Origin: Streptosporangium album
GTDB taxonomy: Bacteria; Actinomycetota; Actinomycetes; Streptosporangiales; Streptosporangiaceae
DNA length: 64,000 bases
Direction: 5' to 3'
NCBI RefSeq assembly: GCF_014203795.1
Contig: NZ_JACHJU010000001.1
Coordinates: 4,154,001 to 4,218,000, forward strand
A program made the translations under genes and the position numbers. The notes under the pieces were generated by a model, which had not been told where the DNA came from, searched no databases, and saw nothing but the letters and a program-made list of their open reading frames with translations. Below are positions 1 through 8,009 of the stretch, one piece after another. The stretch's first letter is position 1; the number at the start of each line of letters is the position of its first letter.

Positions 1-1
1 C

Positions 2-1045
2 CGCCTGCAGCCGCTGCTGGACGACCCCGAGGTCGAGAACATCGACATCAACGGCTGTGACCGGGTCTTCGTCGGCTACGCCGACGGCCAGGAGATCATG
101 CGTGAGCCGGTGGCCGAGTCCGACGAGGAGCTGGTCGAGCTGATCCAGATCCTCGCCGCCTACAGCGGCCTGTCCAGCAGGCCGTTCGACACCGCCAACC
201 CCCAGCTCGACCTGCGCCTGCCGGACGGCTCCCGGCTCTCGGCGGTGATGGACGTGACGATCCGCCCGTCCATCTCCATCCGCCGTTCCCGGCTGGGCAA
301 GGTCTTCCTCAGCGACCTGGTGGGAAACGGCACGCTCACCGCCGAGCTGGGCCGTTTCCTCTCGGCCGCCGTGGCGGCCAGGAAGAACATCATGATCTCC
401 GGCTCCACCAACGCGGGGAAGACCACCCTGCTGCGCGCGCTGGCCAACGAGATCCCGCCGTCCGAACGGCTGATCACCGTGGAACGCGCGCTGGAGCTCG
501 GCCTCGACCAGTTCTCCGAGCTCCACCCCAACGTGGTGGCCTTCGAGCAGAGGCTGCCCAACTCCGAGGGCCAGGGCGAGATCACCATGGCCGAGCTGGT
601 CCGCCGCTCGCTGCGGATGAACCCGTCCCGGGTGATCGTCGGTGAGGTGCTCGGCGACGAGATCGTCACCATGCTCAACGCGATGACCCAGGGCAACGAC
701 GGCTCGCTCTCCACCATCCACGCCAACTCCTCGATGGAGGTCTTCAACCGCATCGCCACCTACGCCCTCCAGGCCACCGAACGCCTGCCGATCGACGCGA
801 CCCACATGCTCATCGCGGGCGCGATCGACTTCGTGGTCTTCATCGAGAAGCGCAACGAGTACGCCGCGGGCGGGAGGCTGCGACGCTTCGTGTCGAGCGT
901 GCGCGAGGTGGCGGGCGTGGACGGCCGGGTGCTCTCCTCGGAGGTGTTCGCGCTCTCCCCCGACGGCCGGGTGCTGCCGCACGCCCCCCTGTCCTGCATG
1001 GAGGAGCTCGCCCACCACGGCTACGACCCGGGGGGCTGGTCATGA
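2..1045 (+). CDS. tadA: Tad/Flp pilus assembly ATPase TadA/CpaF (5' partial)
   Basis: This is the cytoplasmic ATPase of the Tad (type IVc, Flp) pilus machine, which powers pilin polymerisation at the membrane. The frame is already open at base 2 and encodes N-terminal-domain sequence (LDDPEVENIDING), so the start lies outside the window; the first ATG at 98 is internal. The Walker A motif GSTNAGKT is at 401-424, a Walker B-like stretch VIVGEVLGDE at 632-661 and the conserved STIHANS at 710-730, so the motor looks intact. The stop overlaps the next start by 4 bp (ATGA), which suggests translational coupling with tadB. The family call is certain; only the upstream end is missing. Confidence 0.96.
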   Translation, partial: RLQPLLDDPEVENIDINGCDRVFVGYADGQEIMREPVAESDEELVELIQILAAYSGLSSRPFDTANPQLDLRLPDGSRLSAVMDVTIRPSISIRRSRLGKVFLSDLVGNGTLTAELGRFLSAAVAARKNIMISGSTNAGKTTLLRALANEIPPSERLITVERALELGLDQFSELHPNVVAFEQRLPNSEGQGEITMAELVRRSLRMNPSRVIVGEVLGDEIVTMLNAMTQGNDGSLSTIHANSSMEVFNRIATYALQATERLPIDATHMLIAGAIDFVVFIEKRNEYAAGGRLRRFVSSVREVAGVDGRVLSSEVFALSPDGRVLPHAPLSCMEELAHHGYDPGGWS

Positions 1046-1929
1046 CCGCTGTCCCGCCCGGGCTGTTCGACCCGCTGACGCTGCTGGCCGGGGCGGCGGT
1101 CGGCGCCGGGCTGTTCCTGCTCGCCCTCTCCCTGTACGGCACGCGCCCCCGGCCCTCCGCCCCGGGGAAGAAGGCCGGCAGGCGCGAGTTCGTCCGGGCC
1201 CTGTCCACCCGGTTCGCGGCAGGTGCCGTCGCCGGCCTGCTCGTGCTGGTGGTGACCGGCTGGCCGGTCATGGCGGTGGGGGCCGTGCTCCTGGCCCTGG
1301 GATGGCGGGGGCTGTCCGGCGGTGCCGCCGAGGAGCGCACGGCGATGCGACGGCTGGAGGGGCTGGCCGCCTGGACCGAGTCGCTCCGCGACACCATCGC
1401 CGGAGCCGCGGGCCTGGAGCAGGCGATCCCGTCCTCGATCCGGGCGGCGGCGCCCATGCTCCGCCCGCACCTGCTCGCGCTGGTGGACCGCCTGCACACC
1501 CGGATGCCGCTGCCCGACGCGCTCCGGCTGTTCGCCGAGGAGCTCGACGACCCCTCGGCCGACCTGGTCGTGGCCGCGCTGATCCTCAACTCCAAGCTTC
1601 GCGGCCCCGGCCTGCGCGAGGTGCTGGGCGCACTCGCCGTCTCCGCCCGCGAAGAGCTCGACATGCGCCGCCGGGTCGAGGCCGAGCGCCGCTCCACGCG
1701 GCGCAGCGTGCAGATCGTGGTCGGTACGGCCATCGCCTTCGCCGTCTCGCTGGTGGTGTTCAACCCCTCCTACGTCCAGGAGTACGACAGCACCCTCGGC
1801 CAGGCCGTTCTCGTGGTGGTCGCCGGGTTCTTCGGCGCCGGCTTCGCCTGGATGCGCCGCCTGGCCCGTTTCGACAAGCCCGCCCGCCTGCTGGGCCTGC
1901 CCTCCGGAGGCGAGGTGCGCGATGACTGA
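1042..1929 (+). CDS. tadB: Tad pilus inner-membrane platform protein TadB (T2SS F family)
   Basis: A 295-residue integral membrane protein of the type II secretion F/TadB family, which forms the platform on which the TadA ATPase acts. Hydrophobic segments are seen near residues 9-30 and 54-90, then a soluble cytoplasmic block rich in R/E/D, then two more segments near 224-245 and 255-275, the usual TadB layout. The start ATG overlaps the tadA stop, and its own stop region overlaps tadC by 8 bp. It is a standard-length family member; assignment as TadB rather than TadC rests on gene order. Confidence 0.9.
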   Translation: MTAVPPGLFDPLTLLAGAAVGAGLFLLALSLYGTRPRPSAPGKKAGRREFVRALSTRFAAGAVAGLLVLVVTGWPVMAVGAVLLALGWRGLSGGAAEERTAMRRLEGLAAWTESLRDTIAGAAGLEQAIPSSIRAAAPMLRPHLLALVDRLHTRMPLPDALRLFAEELDDPSADLVVAALILNSKLRGPGLREVLGALAVSAREELDMRRRVEAERRSTRRSVQIVVGTAIAFAVSLVVFNPSYVQEYDSTLGQAVLVVVAGFFGAGFAWMRRLARFDKPARLLGLPSGGEVRDD

Positions 1930-2857
1930 ACCGCTGCTCGCGGGGGCGGTGCTCGGAGTGGGCCTGTTCCTGCTGATCCGGGCGCTGTTCCCGGCCCGGC
2001 CGGGACTGGTGACGCGGCTGCTGGCACTCGACGCGGCCAGGGAGGGCACGGCCGCCCCGCGCATGCAGCTCATCCTGCCCGACGAGGAGGTCAGCTCCTT
2101 CCGGCGGGGGCTGGGCGTGCGGCTGGCGCGTTTCTACGCCGCCCGGGGCTGGGAGGCCCACTCAGCGAAGGCGGACCTGGCCCTGCTCGGCAAGTCGTTC
2201 GAGGGGTTCCTGGCCACCAAGATGCTGCTGGCCGCCTCCGGGCTGCTGGCGTTCCCGCTGCTGGTCGGCTGGCTGCTGCTGATGGAGCTGGGCATCTCGC
2301 TCACCATCCCGCTGTGGGCCGCCCTCGCCGTCGCCGGAGTCTTCTTCGTCCTGCCCGACCTGCAGATCAAACGGGACGCCGCCCGGATGCGCCGTGACTT
2401 CCGGCACGTCGTCGGAGCCTTCCTGGACCTCGTCGCGATGAACCTGGCGGGCGGGCGCGGTGTGCCGGAGGCGCTGATGATGGCGGTCTCGGTGGGCACC
2501 CCGGACGCCGGCGACGAGGGGGTCAACTGGGCGATGACCCGGATCCGTGAGGCGCTCGGCAACGCCCGGATCGTCGGCATCACCCCCTGGCAGGCCCTCG
2601 GGCAGCTCGGCGACGAGATCAATGTGGACGAGCTGCGTGACCTGTCCGCCGCGCTCGGGCTGGTCGCCGACGACGGCGCCAAGGTCCGTGCCTCTCTTAC
2701 CGCCCGCGCGGCGACCCTGCGCCGCCGTGAACTCGCCGAAGTGGAGGGACAGGCGGGTGAGCGCTCCCAGTCGATGCTCGTCGCCCAGCTCCTGCTCTGC
2801 GCCGGCTTCGTGATCTTTCTGAGTTTTCCGGCCGCTATGAAGATGGTGGGGTTCTGA
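1922..2857 (+). CDS. tadC: Tad pilus inner-membrane platform protein TadC (T2SS F family)
   Basis: A 311-residue membrane protein, second of the TadB/TadC pair. Transmembrane stretches are visible near residues 5-23, 98-125, 129-148 and at the extreme C-terminus (LLCAGFVIFLSFPA). The central cytoplasmic part carries the F-domain-like helix around VGAFLDLVAMNLAGGRGVPEAL. The start sits inside the end of tadB, so translation is probably coupled. The following pilin gene starts 2 bp after its stop. In the Tad family TadB and TadC together form the platform; this copy shows nothing unusual. Confidence 0.9.
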   Translation: MTEPLLAGAVLGVGLFLLIRALFPARPGLVTRLLALDAAREGTAAPRMQLILPDEEVSSFRRGLGVRLARFYAARGWEAHSAKADLALLGKSFEGFLATKMLLAASGLLAFPLLVGWLLLMELGISLTIPLWAALAVAGVFFVLPDLQIKRDAARMRRDFRHVVGAFLDLVAMNLAGGRGVPEALMMAVSVGTPDAGDEGVNWAMTRIREALGNARIVGITPWQALGQLGDEINVDELRDLSAALGLVADDGAKVRASLTARAATLRRRELAEVEGQAGERSQSMLVAQLLLCAGFVIFLSFPAAMKMVGF

Positions 2858-2859
2858 CC

Positions 2860-3129
2860 ATGTTGAGCCATCCGTGGATCGTCTACACGACCGCACTCCT
2901 GAGAGTACGGATCGACAAGGCGCGCAACGCCCCCACCCGGGGGGCCTCGGCCGTCGAGTGGGTCATCATCACGGCCATCATCGCCGGGGTCGCGCTCGGT
3001 CTCGCCACGCTCATCAGGACCCTGGTCCAGAACCAGCAGACCGAGATCTCCAACCAGTTCGGCGGCGGCGGCGGTGGTGGTGGCGGTGGCGGTGGCGGTG
3101 GCACCGGAGGTGACCAGGGTGACGGCTGA
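2860..3129 (+). CDS. flp: Flp-type pilin with poly-glycine tail
   Basis: An 89-residue pilin-like protein. The class III/Flp pattern is present: a basic leader, then GASAVEWVIITAIIAGVAL, with the conserved Glu five residues after the Gly that would follow prepilin-peptidase cleavage, leading into a single hydrophobic helix. After about 25 polar residues the protein ends in 14 consecutive glycines and a short GTGGDQGDG tail, which is unusual for a pilin. The glycine codons are a mix of GGC and GGT, so this is not a simple one-codon run. It lies in the classic position between tadC and the TadE-like genes. No prepilin peptidase is visible in the window. Confidence 0.85.
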   Translation: MLSHPWIVYTTALLRVRIDKARNAPTRGASAVEWVIITAIIAGVALGLATLIRTLVQNQQTEISNQFGGGGGGGGGGGGGGTGGDQGDG

Positions 3130-3538
3130 CCGCCGTGACCGGCAGCGGGGCGCCGCCGTCATCGAGCTAGCGATGATCATGCCGGTGGTGCTGGCCGTCA
3201 TCCTGCTCGTCGTGCAGTTCGCCCTCTGGTTCCACGGACGGCAGGTGACCGACGCCGCCGCCAGGGAAGGGGCCCGGCTCGCCCGGGTCGACACCGACTC
3301 CTGGGAGAGCGACGCCACGGCACGGGCCGACGAGGTGCTCAAGGCCGTCGGCCCGAAGCTCCTCGACGGCGCCACCGTCACGGCCTGGGAGGAGGGCGAC
3401 CAGCGAGGCGTCGAGATCACCGCGACGGCGGTCCAGGTCGTCCCGCTGCTGCCGTCCACGACGTTCACCATCACCTCACGGTTCGGCGGCCCGATCGAGT
3501 GCTTCCGCCCCGACGACGGGAGCGAGGGATGCCCGTGA
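3119..3538 (+). CDS. tadE: TadE-like minor pilin
   Basis: A 139-residue TadE-family pseudopilin. The hallmark is near the N-terminus: RQRGAAVIELAMIMPVVLAVILLVVQFALWF, that is a short basic leader, a Glu at the fifth position after the Gly, then one long hydrophobic helix. It is followed by a D-A-A-A-R-E-G-A-R segment typical of TadE proteins. The GTG start at 3119 was chosen because GGAGGTGA lies at 3106-3113 with good spacing. A longer open frame back to 3074 would run through the poly-Gly region of flp and is unlikely. The gene overlaps the end of flp by 11 bp. Confidence 0.85.
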   Translation: MTADRRDRQRGAAVIELAMIMPVVLAVILLVVQFALWFHGRQVTDAAAREGARLARVDTDSWESDATARADEVLKAVGPKLLDGATVTAWEEGDQRGVEITATAVQVVPLLPSTTFTITSRFGGPIECFRPDDGSEGCP

Positions 3539-3942
3539 CCTTCCCGGCCTGCTCCGGTGGTGAGCGCGGGTCGCTGACGGCCGAGACGGTGCTGCTGGCC
3601 CCGGTCTTCCTGCTGTTCCTGCTCTTCCTGGTGGGCGCCGGCCGGGTGGTGGAGGCCCAGGGCGAGGTCAACGGCGCGGCCAGGGACGCCGCCAGGGCCG
3701 CCTCGGTCGAGCGCGCCATGTCCGACGCCGAGGCCGCCGCCGAAGCGGCCGCCAGGGAGTCGCTGTCGGGCGACTGCGAGCCCGAGGTGAGCCTGGCCGG
3801 TTCGAAATGGGAGGAGGGCGGCCAGGTCAGGGCCGAGGTGACCTGCTCGCTGAACCTGGACTTCCTCGGGTTCGGCGCCGCCAAGGACATGAAGGGCGAC
3901 TCGGTGGTCCCGCTGGAGCAGTACCGGAGGGTCGAGGAATGA
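3529..3942 (+). CDS. TadE/TadF-like minor pilin
   Basis: A 137-residue TadE-like protein and the second of three small pseudopilins in a row. The N-terminus has GERGSLTAETVLLAPVFLLF: a short leader, a Glu near the membrane helix boundary, then one hydrophobic helix of about 20 residues. An alanine-rich, probably helical stretch (EVNGAARDAARAASVERAM) and a soluble domain with two Cys follow. The ATG at 3529 has a purine-rich GGGAGCGAGGG just upstream and overlaps the previous stop; a GTG-type frame opening at 3499 is less likely. It probably modifies pilus assembly or forms the tip, as TadE/TadF proteins do elsewhere. Confidence 0.8.
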   Translation: MPVTFPACSGGERGSLTAETVLLAPVFLLFLLFLVGAGRVVEAQGEVNGAARDAARAASVERAMSDAEAAAEAAARESLSGDCEPEVSLAGSKWEEGGQVRAEVTCSLNLDFLGFGAAKDMKGDSVVPLEQYRRVEE

Positions 3943-4367
3943 GCCGCGCCGGTGACCGGGGGTCGATGTCGGTCTTCACGGTGATCTTCTCAGTGGCGGT
4001 CTTCCTGCTGGCCGGGCTCCTGGTCGACGGCGGGGCCGCCATCAACGCCCGGCTGCGGGCGGCCGACATCGCCGAGCAGGCGGCCCGGTCGGCCGCCGAC
4101 CAGATCGACGAGGAGCACCTGCGCGCCACCGGCCAGGCCCGCCTGCTGGACGAGGGCACCGCCTGTGGCAAGGCCGAGGAGATCGTCTCGGCCCACACCG
4201 TCGACGAGGTCCAACTCGCCCAGTGCACGGCGGGCGGGGGCCAGGCCGAGGTCACCGTACGGGTCTCGGTGGCGTGGAAGGCGTTCTTCCTCGCCGCCTT
4301 CGGCTTCCCCGGTTCCGAGATGGAGGCCGAGGCCACCGCCGGTCCGGACATCGGGGAGGACGTCTGA
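3939..4367 (+). CDS. TadG-like pilus-associated protein
   Basis: A 142-residue protein with a short leader (RAGDRGSMSVFTVIFSVAVFLLAGLLVDGG), one N-terminal hydrophobic helix, an alanine-rich helical segment (ADIAEQAARSAADQID) and a soluble C-terminus with two Cys. This shape matches the short actinobacterial TadG-like or Flp-associated proteins, which start with a G-S-x-S/T motif before the helix and lack the large von Willebrand domain of proteobacterial TadG. The ATG at 3939 overlaps the upstream stop (ATGA). The same frame is open from 3807, but that part lies inside the previous gene. A 103-bp gap follows before the next gene. Confidence 0.72.
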   Translation: MSRAGDRGSMSVFTVIFSVAVFLLAGLLVDGGAAINARLRAADIAEQAARSAADQIDEEHLRATGQARLLDEGTACGKAEEIVSAHTVDEVQLAQCTAGGGQAEVTVRVSVAWKAFFLAAFGFPGSEMEAEATAGPDIGEDV

Positions 4368-4470
4368 CAGCCGCTGGAGGGACGGGCCGTGCCGAACGCC
4401 CCAGACCAATTGCCGCGAAGCGCTGGCCGAGCGGGTGAAGGACGACGAATCTGGACGGGAAGGGAGACCC

Positions 4471-7242
4471 ATGCCCACGCGACAGCCCATGCGCATCAGG
4501 CCCAGACGCACCGCCGGTGACCTGCTCGCCGGGCTCGGTGCGCTGGTGGCGCTGCTCGGGCTCCTCGGCGGGGTCCCCTATGCCCTGCTCCGGCTGGCCG
4601 GGCCGCCGATCCCGCCGGAACTGCTCGACATCGACCTGCTGACCAGCCAGGTCGGCACGGGCACGATCGTCGCGATCCTCGTCCTGCTGGTCTGGCTGGC
4701 GTGGCTGCAGCTCGCCGTCTGCGTGGTCGTCGAGGTCTACGCCGGGCTGCGGCGGGTCGGCATGCCGGCCAGGGTGCCGCTGTCCGGGGGCACCCAGATG
4801 CTGGCCAACCGGCTGGTCTCCGCGGTGTTGCTGCTGTTCACCGTGTCGGCGGTCGTCGTGCCGATCGCGAGGGCGGGCGGCCTGCCCGCCGATCGCCCGG
4901 CCGCCGCCTCCGTCGCGCTGTCCGCACCGATCGCCGAGGAGCGGGCGCCGCTGGTGCCGGTGGAGAAGGCCAAGAAGGTCTACGTGGTGCAGCCGCCACA
5001 CGGACGGCACCACGAGAGCCTGTGGGAGATCGCCGACAAGTGTCTCGGCGACGGCCGGCGCTATCCGGAGATCTACCGCCTCAACCAGCACAAGGAGCAG
5101 CCCGACGGCAGTCGCCTCCACATGGCCGACCTGATCAGGCCCGGCTGGGTCCTGGACATGCCGGCCGACGCCAGGAACGTCCACATCGTCCCGGCCACCC
5201 AGCCCCGCGACGCCACTCTCAAGGACCACCCGGACAGGCCGGCCGAGCTCGACGGCCACACTCAGACCTTCACCCCCGGCCGCCTGGACGTTCCGGTGGA
5301 GGTCCGGCCGGAGGTCTCCCACCCCGCGGAGCGGAGGTCTCCCCGGGAGACGGTCACCGAACATCCGGGCGGCAACGGCCGGGAGCCGGCCGTGGTCACC
5401 GACCCCGCCGCGCAGGACACGGGGCTCGGGATGCTCGACTACCTGGCGGGAGCCTCGCTGGCGGCGGCCGGGCTGCTGGCCGCGCTCGGCCGCAGACGCC
5501 GGCAGCAGCTGTGGTACCGGGCGTTCGGGCACCGGATCGTCCGGCCAAGGGACGACGCGGCCCAGGCGGAGCTGGCGCTACGGCTCGGCGCCGACGCTCC
5601 GGGCAGCCGGATGCTGGACATCGGGCTGCGCCTCCTCGGCAGATCCCTGGCCGCCCAGAACCGCGTCCCGCCCACGATCTACGCCGCGCACCTGTCCTCG
5701 CGGACCCTCGACCTGTGGATCCACCCGCCCGACCTCAACGCCCCCACGCCCTGGGCCGCCCACGACGGCGGCCAGGTGTGGCGGCTGCCGGCCCACGAGG
5801 GCCGCATGCTCGACGAGCAGGGGCTCGCCGGGGCGCCCGCGCCGTACCCGGGCCTGGTCTCGCTGGGCTCCAACGACGGGGGGCGGGTGCTCGTCGACCT
5901 TGAGGCGGCCCACGGGCTGATCAGCCTGACGGGTGCCCAGAGCACCGCCGCCCTGGCCGCGCTCGCGGTGGAGCTGGCCACCAACCGCTGGTCGGACCGG
6001 ATGCGCATCACGCTCGTCGGCTTCGGGGAGGAGCTGACCGTGATCGCCCCCGACCGGGTCCGCTACGCGGGCAGCCTGGCCGAGGTGCTGCCCGAACTGG
6101 AGGCCGCGGCCGGCGAGCGCGGCCACGGCGGTGACGTGCTCACCGGCCGGATCCACGGCCGCGCCGCCGACCCGATCTGGCCCCCGCACTACGTGCTGTC
6201 CGCGGTCGCCCCGAGTGCCGACGAGGGCCGGCGTCTCGCCCTGCTCGCCAGGAAGGGCGTCCGGACGGCCGCCGGCTACGTCGTGGCGGGCGATGTCCCG
6301 CACGCCACCTGGAATTGGAAGATCACCGAGGACGGCCGCGCCACCGTGGACGCGCTCGGGTTCGAGGTGGCCGCGCAGCTCCTGCCCCGCCGCCACTACC
6401 GGGCGCTGGTCGACCTGTTCAACACCGCCGGACGGCTCGACGGGGAGCCCCTTTCCGACGAGCTGGCACCGGTCACGCAGACGCCCTCGATCGAGGTGCG
6501 GATCCTCGGCCCGGTCGAGATCACCGGCCCGTCGCCGATGGAGGAGGGGCGGGCCGCGATCGCCGTCGAGCTCGTCGTCTACCTGGCGACCCACCCGGGT
6601 GGCGTCCATCCGGTCGTGCTCGGCGGCATCCTCTGGCCGAGGGGCGTGCAGGCCGTGGTCAGGGACGCCACGATCGCCCGGGTCGTCGCGTGGCTGGGCA
6701 CCGACAGCGCCGGACGGCCCAACCTCTTCACCGACGAGTCGGGACGGTTGCGTCTCGGACCCGAGGTGCGGACCGACTGGATGCTCTTCCGCGACTTCGT
6801 CCGCCGGTCGCACGTGGACGCCCCGCTGCGCGCCGTACTTCTGGAGAAGGCCCTGAACCTGGTGCGCGGCCCGCTGCTGAACGGCCGGCCGCGCGGCCGT
6901 TACGCCTGGCTGGCCGCCGACGACCTGGAGTACGACGTGAACGCCGGGGTCGCGGACGCCGCCCACCGGCTCTGCGAGGTGCGGCTGGCCAACAACGAGG
7001 CCTCCCAGGCCGTCGCGGCGGTGCGAGCCGGGCTGCTGCTGGCCGGAGACGACGAGGGGCTCTGGCGGGATCTGCTCCGCGCCACCCACCTCACCGGCGA
7101 CCCCGGCCGCATGCGTGCCGTGGTCGAGGCTCTGCACCGTCGCCCCGGCCATGCCGACGGGGGTGGGATGGCGCCGGAGACGGAGGCGCTCGTCGACGAG
7201 CTGCTGCCCTCGTGGCGGATGCGATCGGCGCCGACGGCATGA
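4471..7242 (+). CDS. Membrane protein with LysM-like and BTAD (transcriptional activator) domains
   Basis: A 923-residue multi-domain protein. Hydrophobic segments are seen at about 15-40, 64-93 and 116-134, then a LysM-like domain at about 172-232 (ESLWEIADKCLGDGRRYPEIY), a Pro/Glu-rich linker, another membrane segment near 321-340 followed by RRRRQQ, a long cytoplasmic region, and a C-terminal BTAD-like helical repeat domain with a preceding winged-helix-like part (about 673-905; VRILGPVEITG at its start). LysM binds peptidoglycan and BTAD occurs in SARP/AfsR regulators, so the protein could link the wall to cytoplasmic regulation. Similar proteins sit beside actinobacterial Tad loci. The start ATG is preceded by GGAAGGGAGA. 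The exact function is unknown. Confidence 0.85.
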   Translation: MPTRQPMRIRPRRTAGDLLAGLGALVALLGLLGGVPYALLRLAGPPIPPELLDIDLLTSQVGTGTIVAILVLLVWLAWLQLAVCVVVEVYAGLRRVGMPARVPLSGGTQMLANRLVSAVLLLFTVSAVVVPIARAGGLPADRPAAASVALSAPIAEERAPLVPVEKAKKVYVVQPPHGRHHESLWEIADKCLGDGRRYPEIYRLNQHKEQPDGSRLHMADLIRPGWVLDMPADARNVHIVPATQPRDATLKDHPDRPAELDGHTQTFTPGRLDVPVEVRPEVSHPAERRSPRETVTEHPGGNGREPAVVTDPAAQDTGLGMLDYLAGASLAAAGLLAALGRRRRQQLWYRAFGHRIVRPRDDAAQAELALRLGADAPGSRMLDIGLRLLGRSLAAQNRVPPTIYAAHLSSRTLDLWIHPPDLNAPTPWAAHDGGQVWRLPAHEGRMLDEQGLAGAPAPYPGLVSLGSNDGGRVLVDLEAAHGLISLTGAQSTAALAALAVELATNRWSDRMRITLVGFGEELTVIAPDRVRYAGSLAEVLPELEAAAGERGHGGDVLTGRIHGRAADPIWPPHYVLSAVAPSADEGRRLALLARKGVRTAAGYVVAGDVPHATWNWKITEDGRATVDALGFEVAAQLLPRRHYRALVDLFNTAGRLDGEPLSDELAPVTQTPSIEVRILGPVEITGPSPMEEGRAAIAVELVVYLATHPGGVHPVVLGGILWPRGVQAVVRDATIARVVAWLGTDSAGRPNLFTDESGRLRLGPEVRTDWMLFRDFVRRSHVDAPLRAVLLEKALNLVRGPLLNGRPRGRYAWLAADDLEYDVNAGVADAAHRLCEVRLANNEASQAVAAVRAGLLLAGDDEGLWRDLLRATHLTGDPGRMRAVVEALHRRPGHADGGGMAPETEALVDELLPSWRMRSAPTA

Positions 7243-7310
7243 GCGGGGCGACAGGCCGGGCGCCCATGGCAGGCAGGGGGGCGGGCGGCGGGCCGGGAAG
7301 GCACGGAACC

Positions 7311-8009
7311 ATGCCGGTCCGCGCGTGCCGATGGCTCCGTGCGCCGAGTGTCCCCGGCGTGGCGGCCGTGCGGGTGGTGACCGCGCTGACCCTGCTGGTC
7401 TCCGTGGGCTGTTCCGCGCCGGCGCCCAGGCCGTTCACCCCCTCCGACCTCCCGGCCGGTGATCCGGGCGCGTCGGGGCAGGCCGTGGTCGCTCCTACGG
7501 GGCCGGCGGGTCCGAGGACGGAGACGGTCCGGGTCGCGCCCGGCGTCCGGGTGGTGGTCGAGTGGCCCGTCACGGCCGACCAGGACATCACGGGGATGAT
7601 CGAGGCCCTCCGTGACTACCGGGCCGGATCGTTCAAGTCGGTCCTCACCGGGGGGCAGGACACCGCCTACCTCCAGGTGGTCCAGGACGACGCGAGTTCG
7701 GACGCGTACCGGTGGGTCAGGGAGTTCCTGGACCAGCACAGGTCGGTGCGCGGGACCTCCCGGCTGTACGCGCTGAACGTCAGCTCCGTCACCGGCCGTG
7801 GAGCGGTGCTGCACGCGTGCGTGGACGAGACGAGGATGCGACTCCTGGACTCGGGGACCGGCAAGGCGGTCCGCCCTCAGCCCGCCTGGACCAGGAAGCC
7901 CTTCTTCCAGCTCGTCGGGCTGCGGCGGGGCGACGACGGGGTCTGGCGGATCAAATTACTCCAACATGCCGAACTTCCCAGTGAACCCGCGAAGGGATGT
8001 GTTCGATGA
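7311..8009 (+). CDS. Putative lipoprotein of the Tad locus
   Basis: A protein of about 232 residues with a lipoprotein-type signal: a basic N-terminus, hydrophobic VVTALTLLVSVG and a Cys (lipobox SVG-C), then a Pro-rich linker and a compact soluble domain with conserved-looking aromatic and Arg residues (YRWVREFLDQHRSVRGTSRLY). It probably sits on the outer face of the membrane. The ATG at 7311 gives the more normal signal length. An in-frame ATG at 7239 overlaps the upstream stop (ATGA) and would add 24 residues; it cannot be excluded. No enzymatic motif is recognised. The domain resembles small accessory domains that read out protein stability or transport rather than catalysis. Confidence 0.7.
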   Translation: MPVRACRWLRAPSVPGVAAVRVVTALTLLVSVGCSAPAPRPFTPSDLPAGDPGASGQAVVAPTGPAGPRTETVRVAPGVRVVVEWPVTADQDITGMIEALRDYRAGSFKSVLTGGQDTAYLQVVQDDASSDAYRWVREFLDQHRSVRGTSRLYALNVSSVTGRGAVLHACVDETRMRLLDSGTGKAVRPQPAWTRKPFFQLVGLRRGDDGVWRIKLLQHAELPSEPAKGCVR

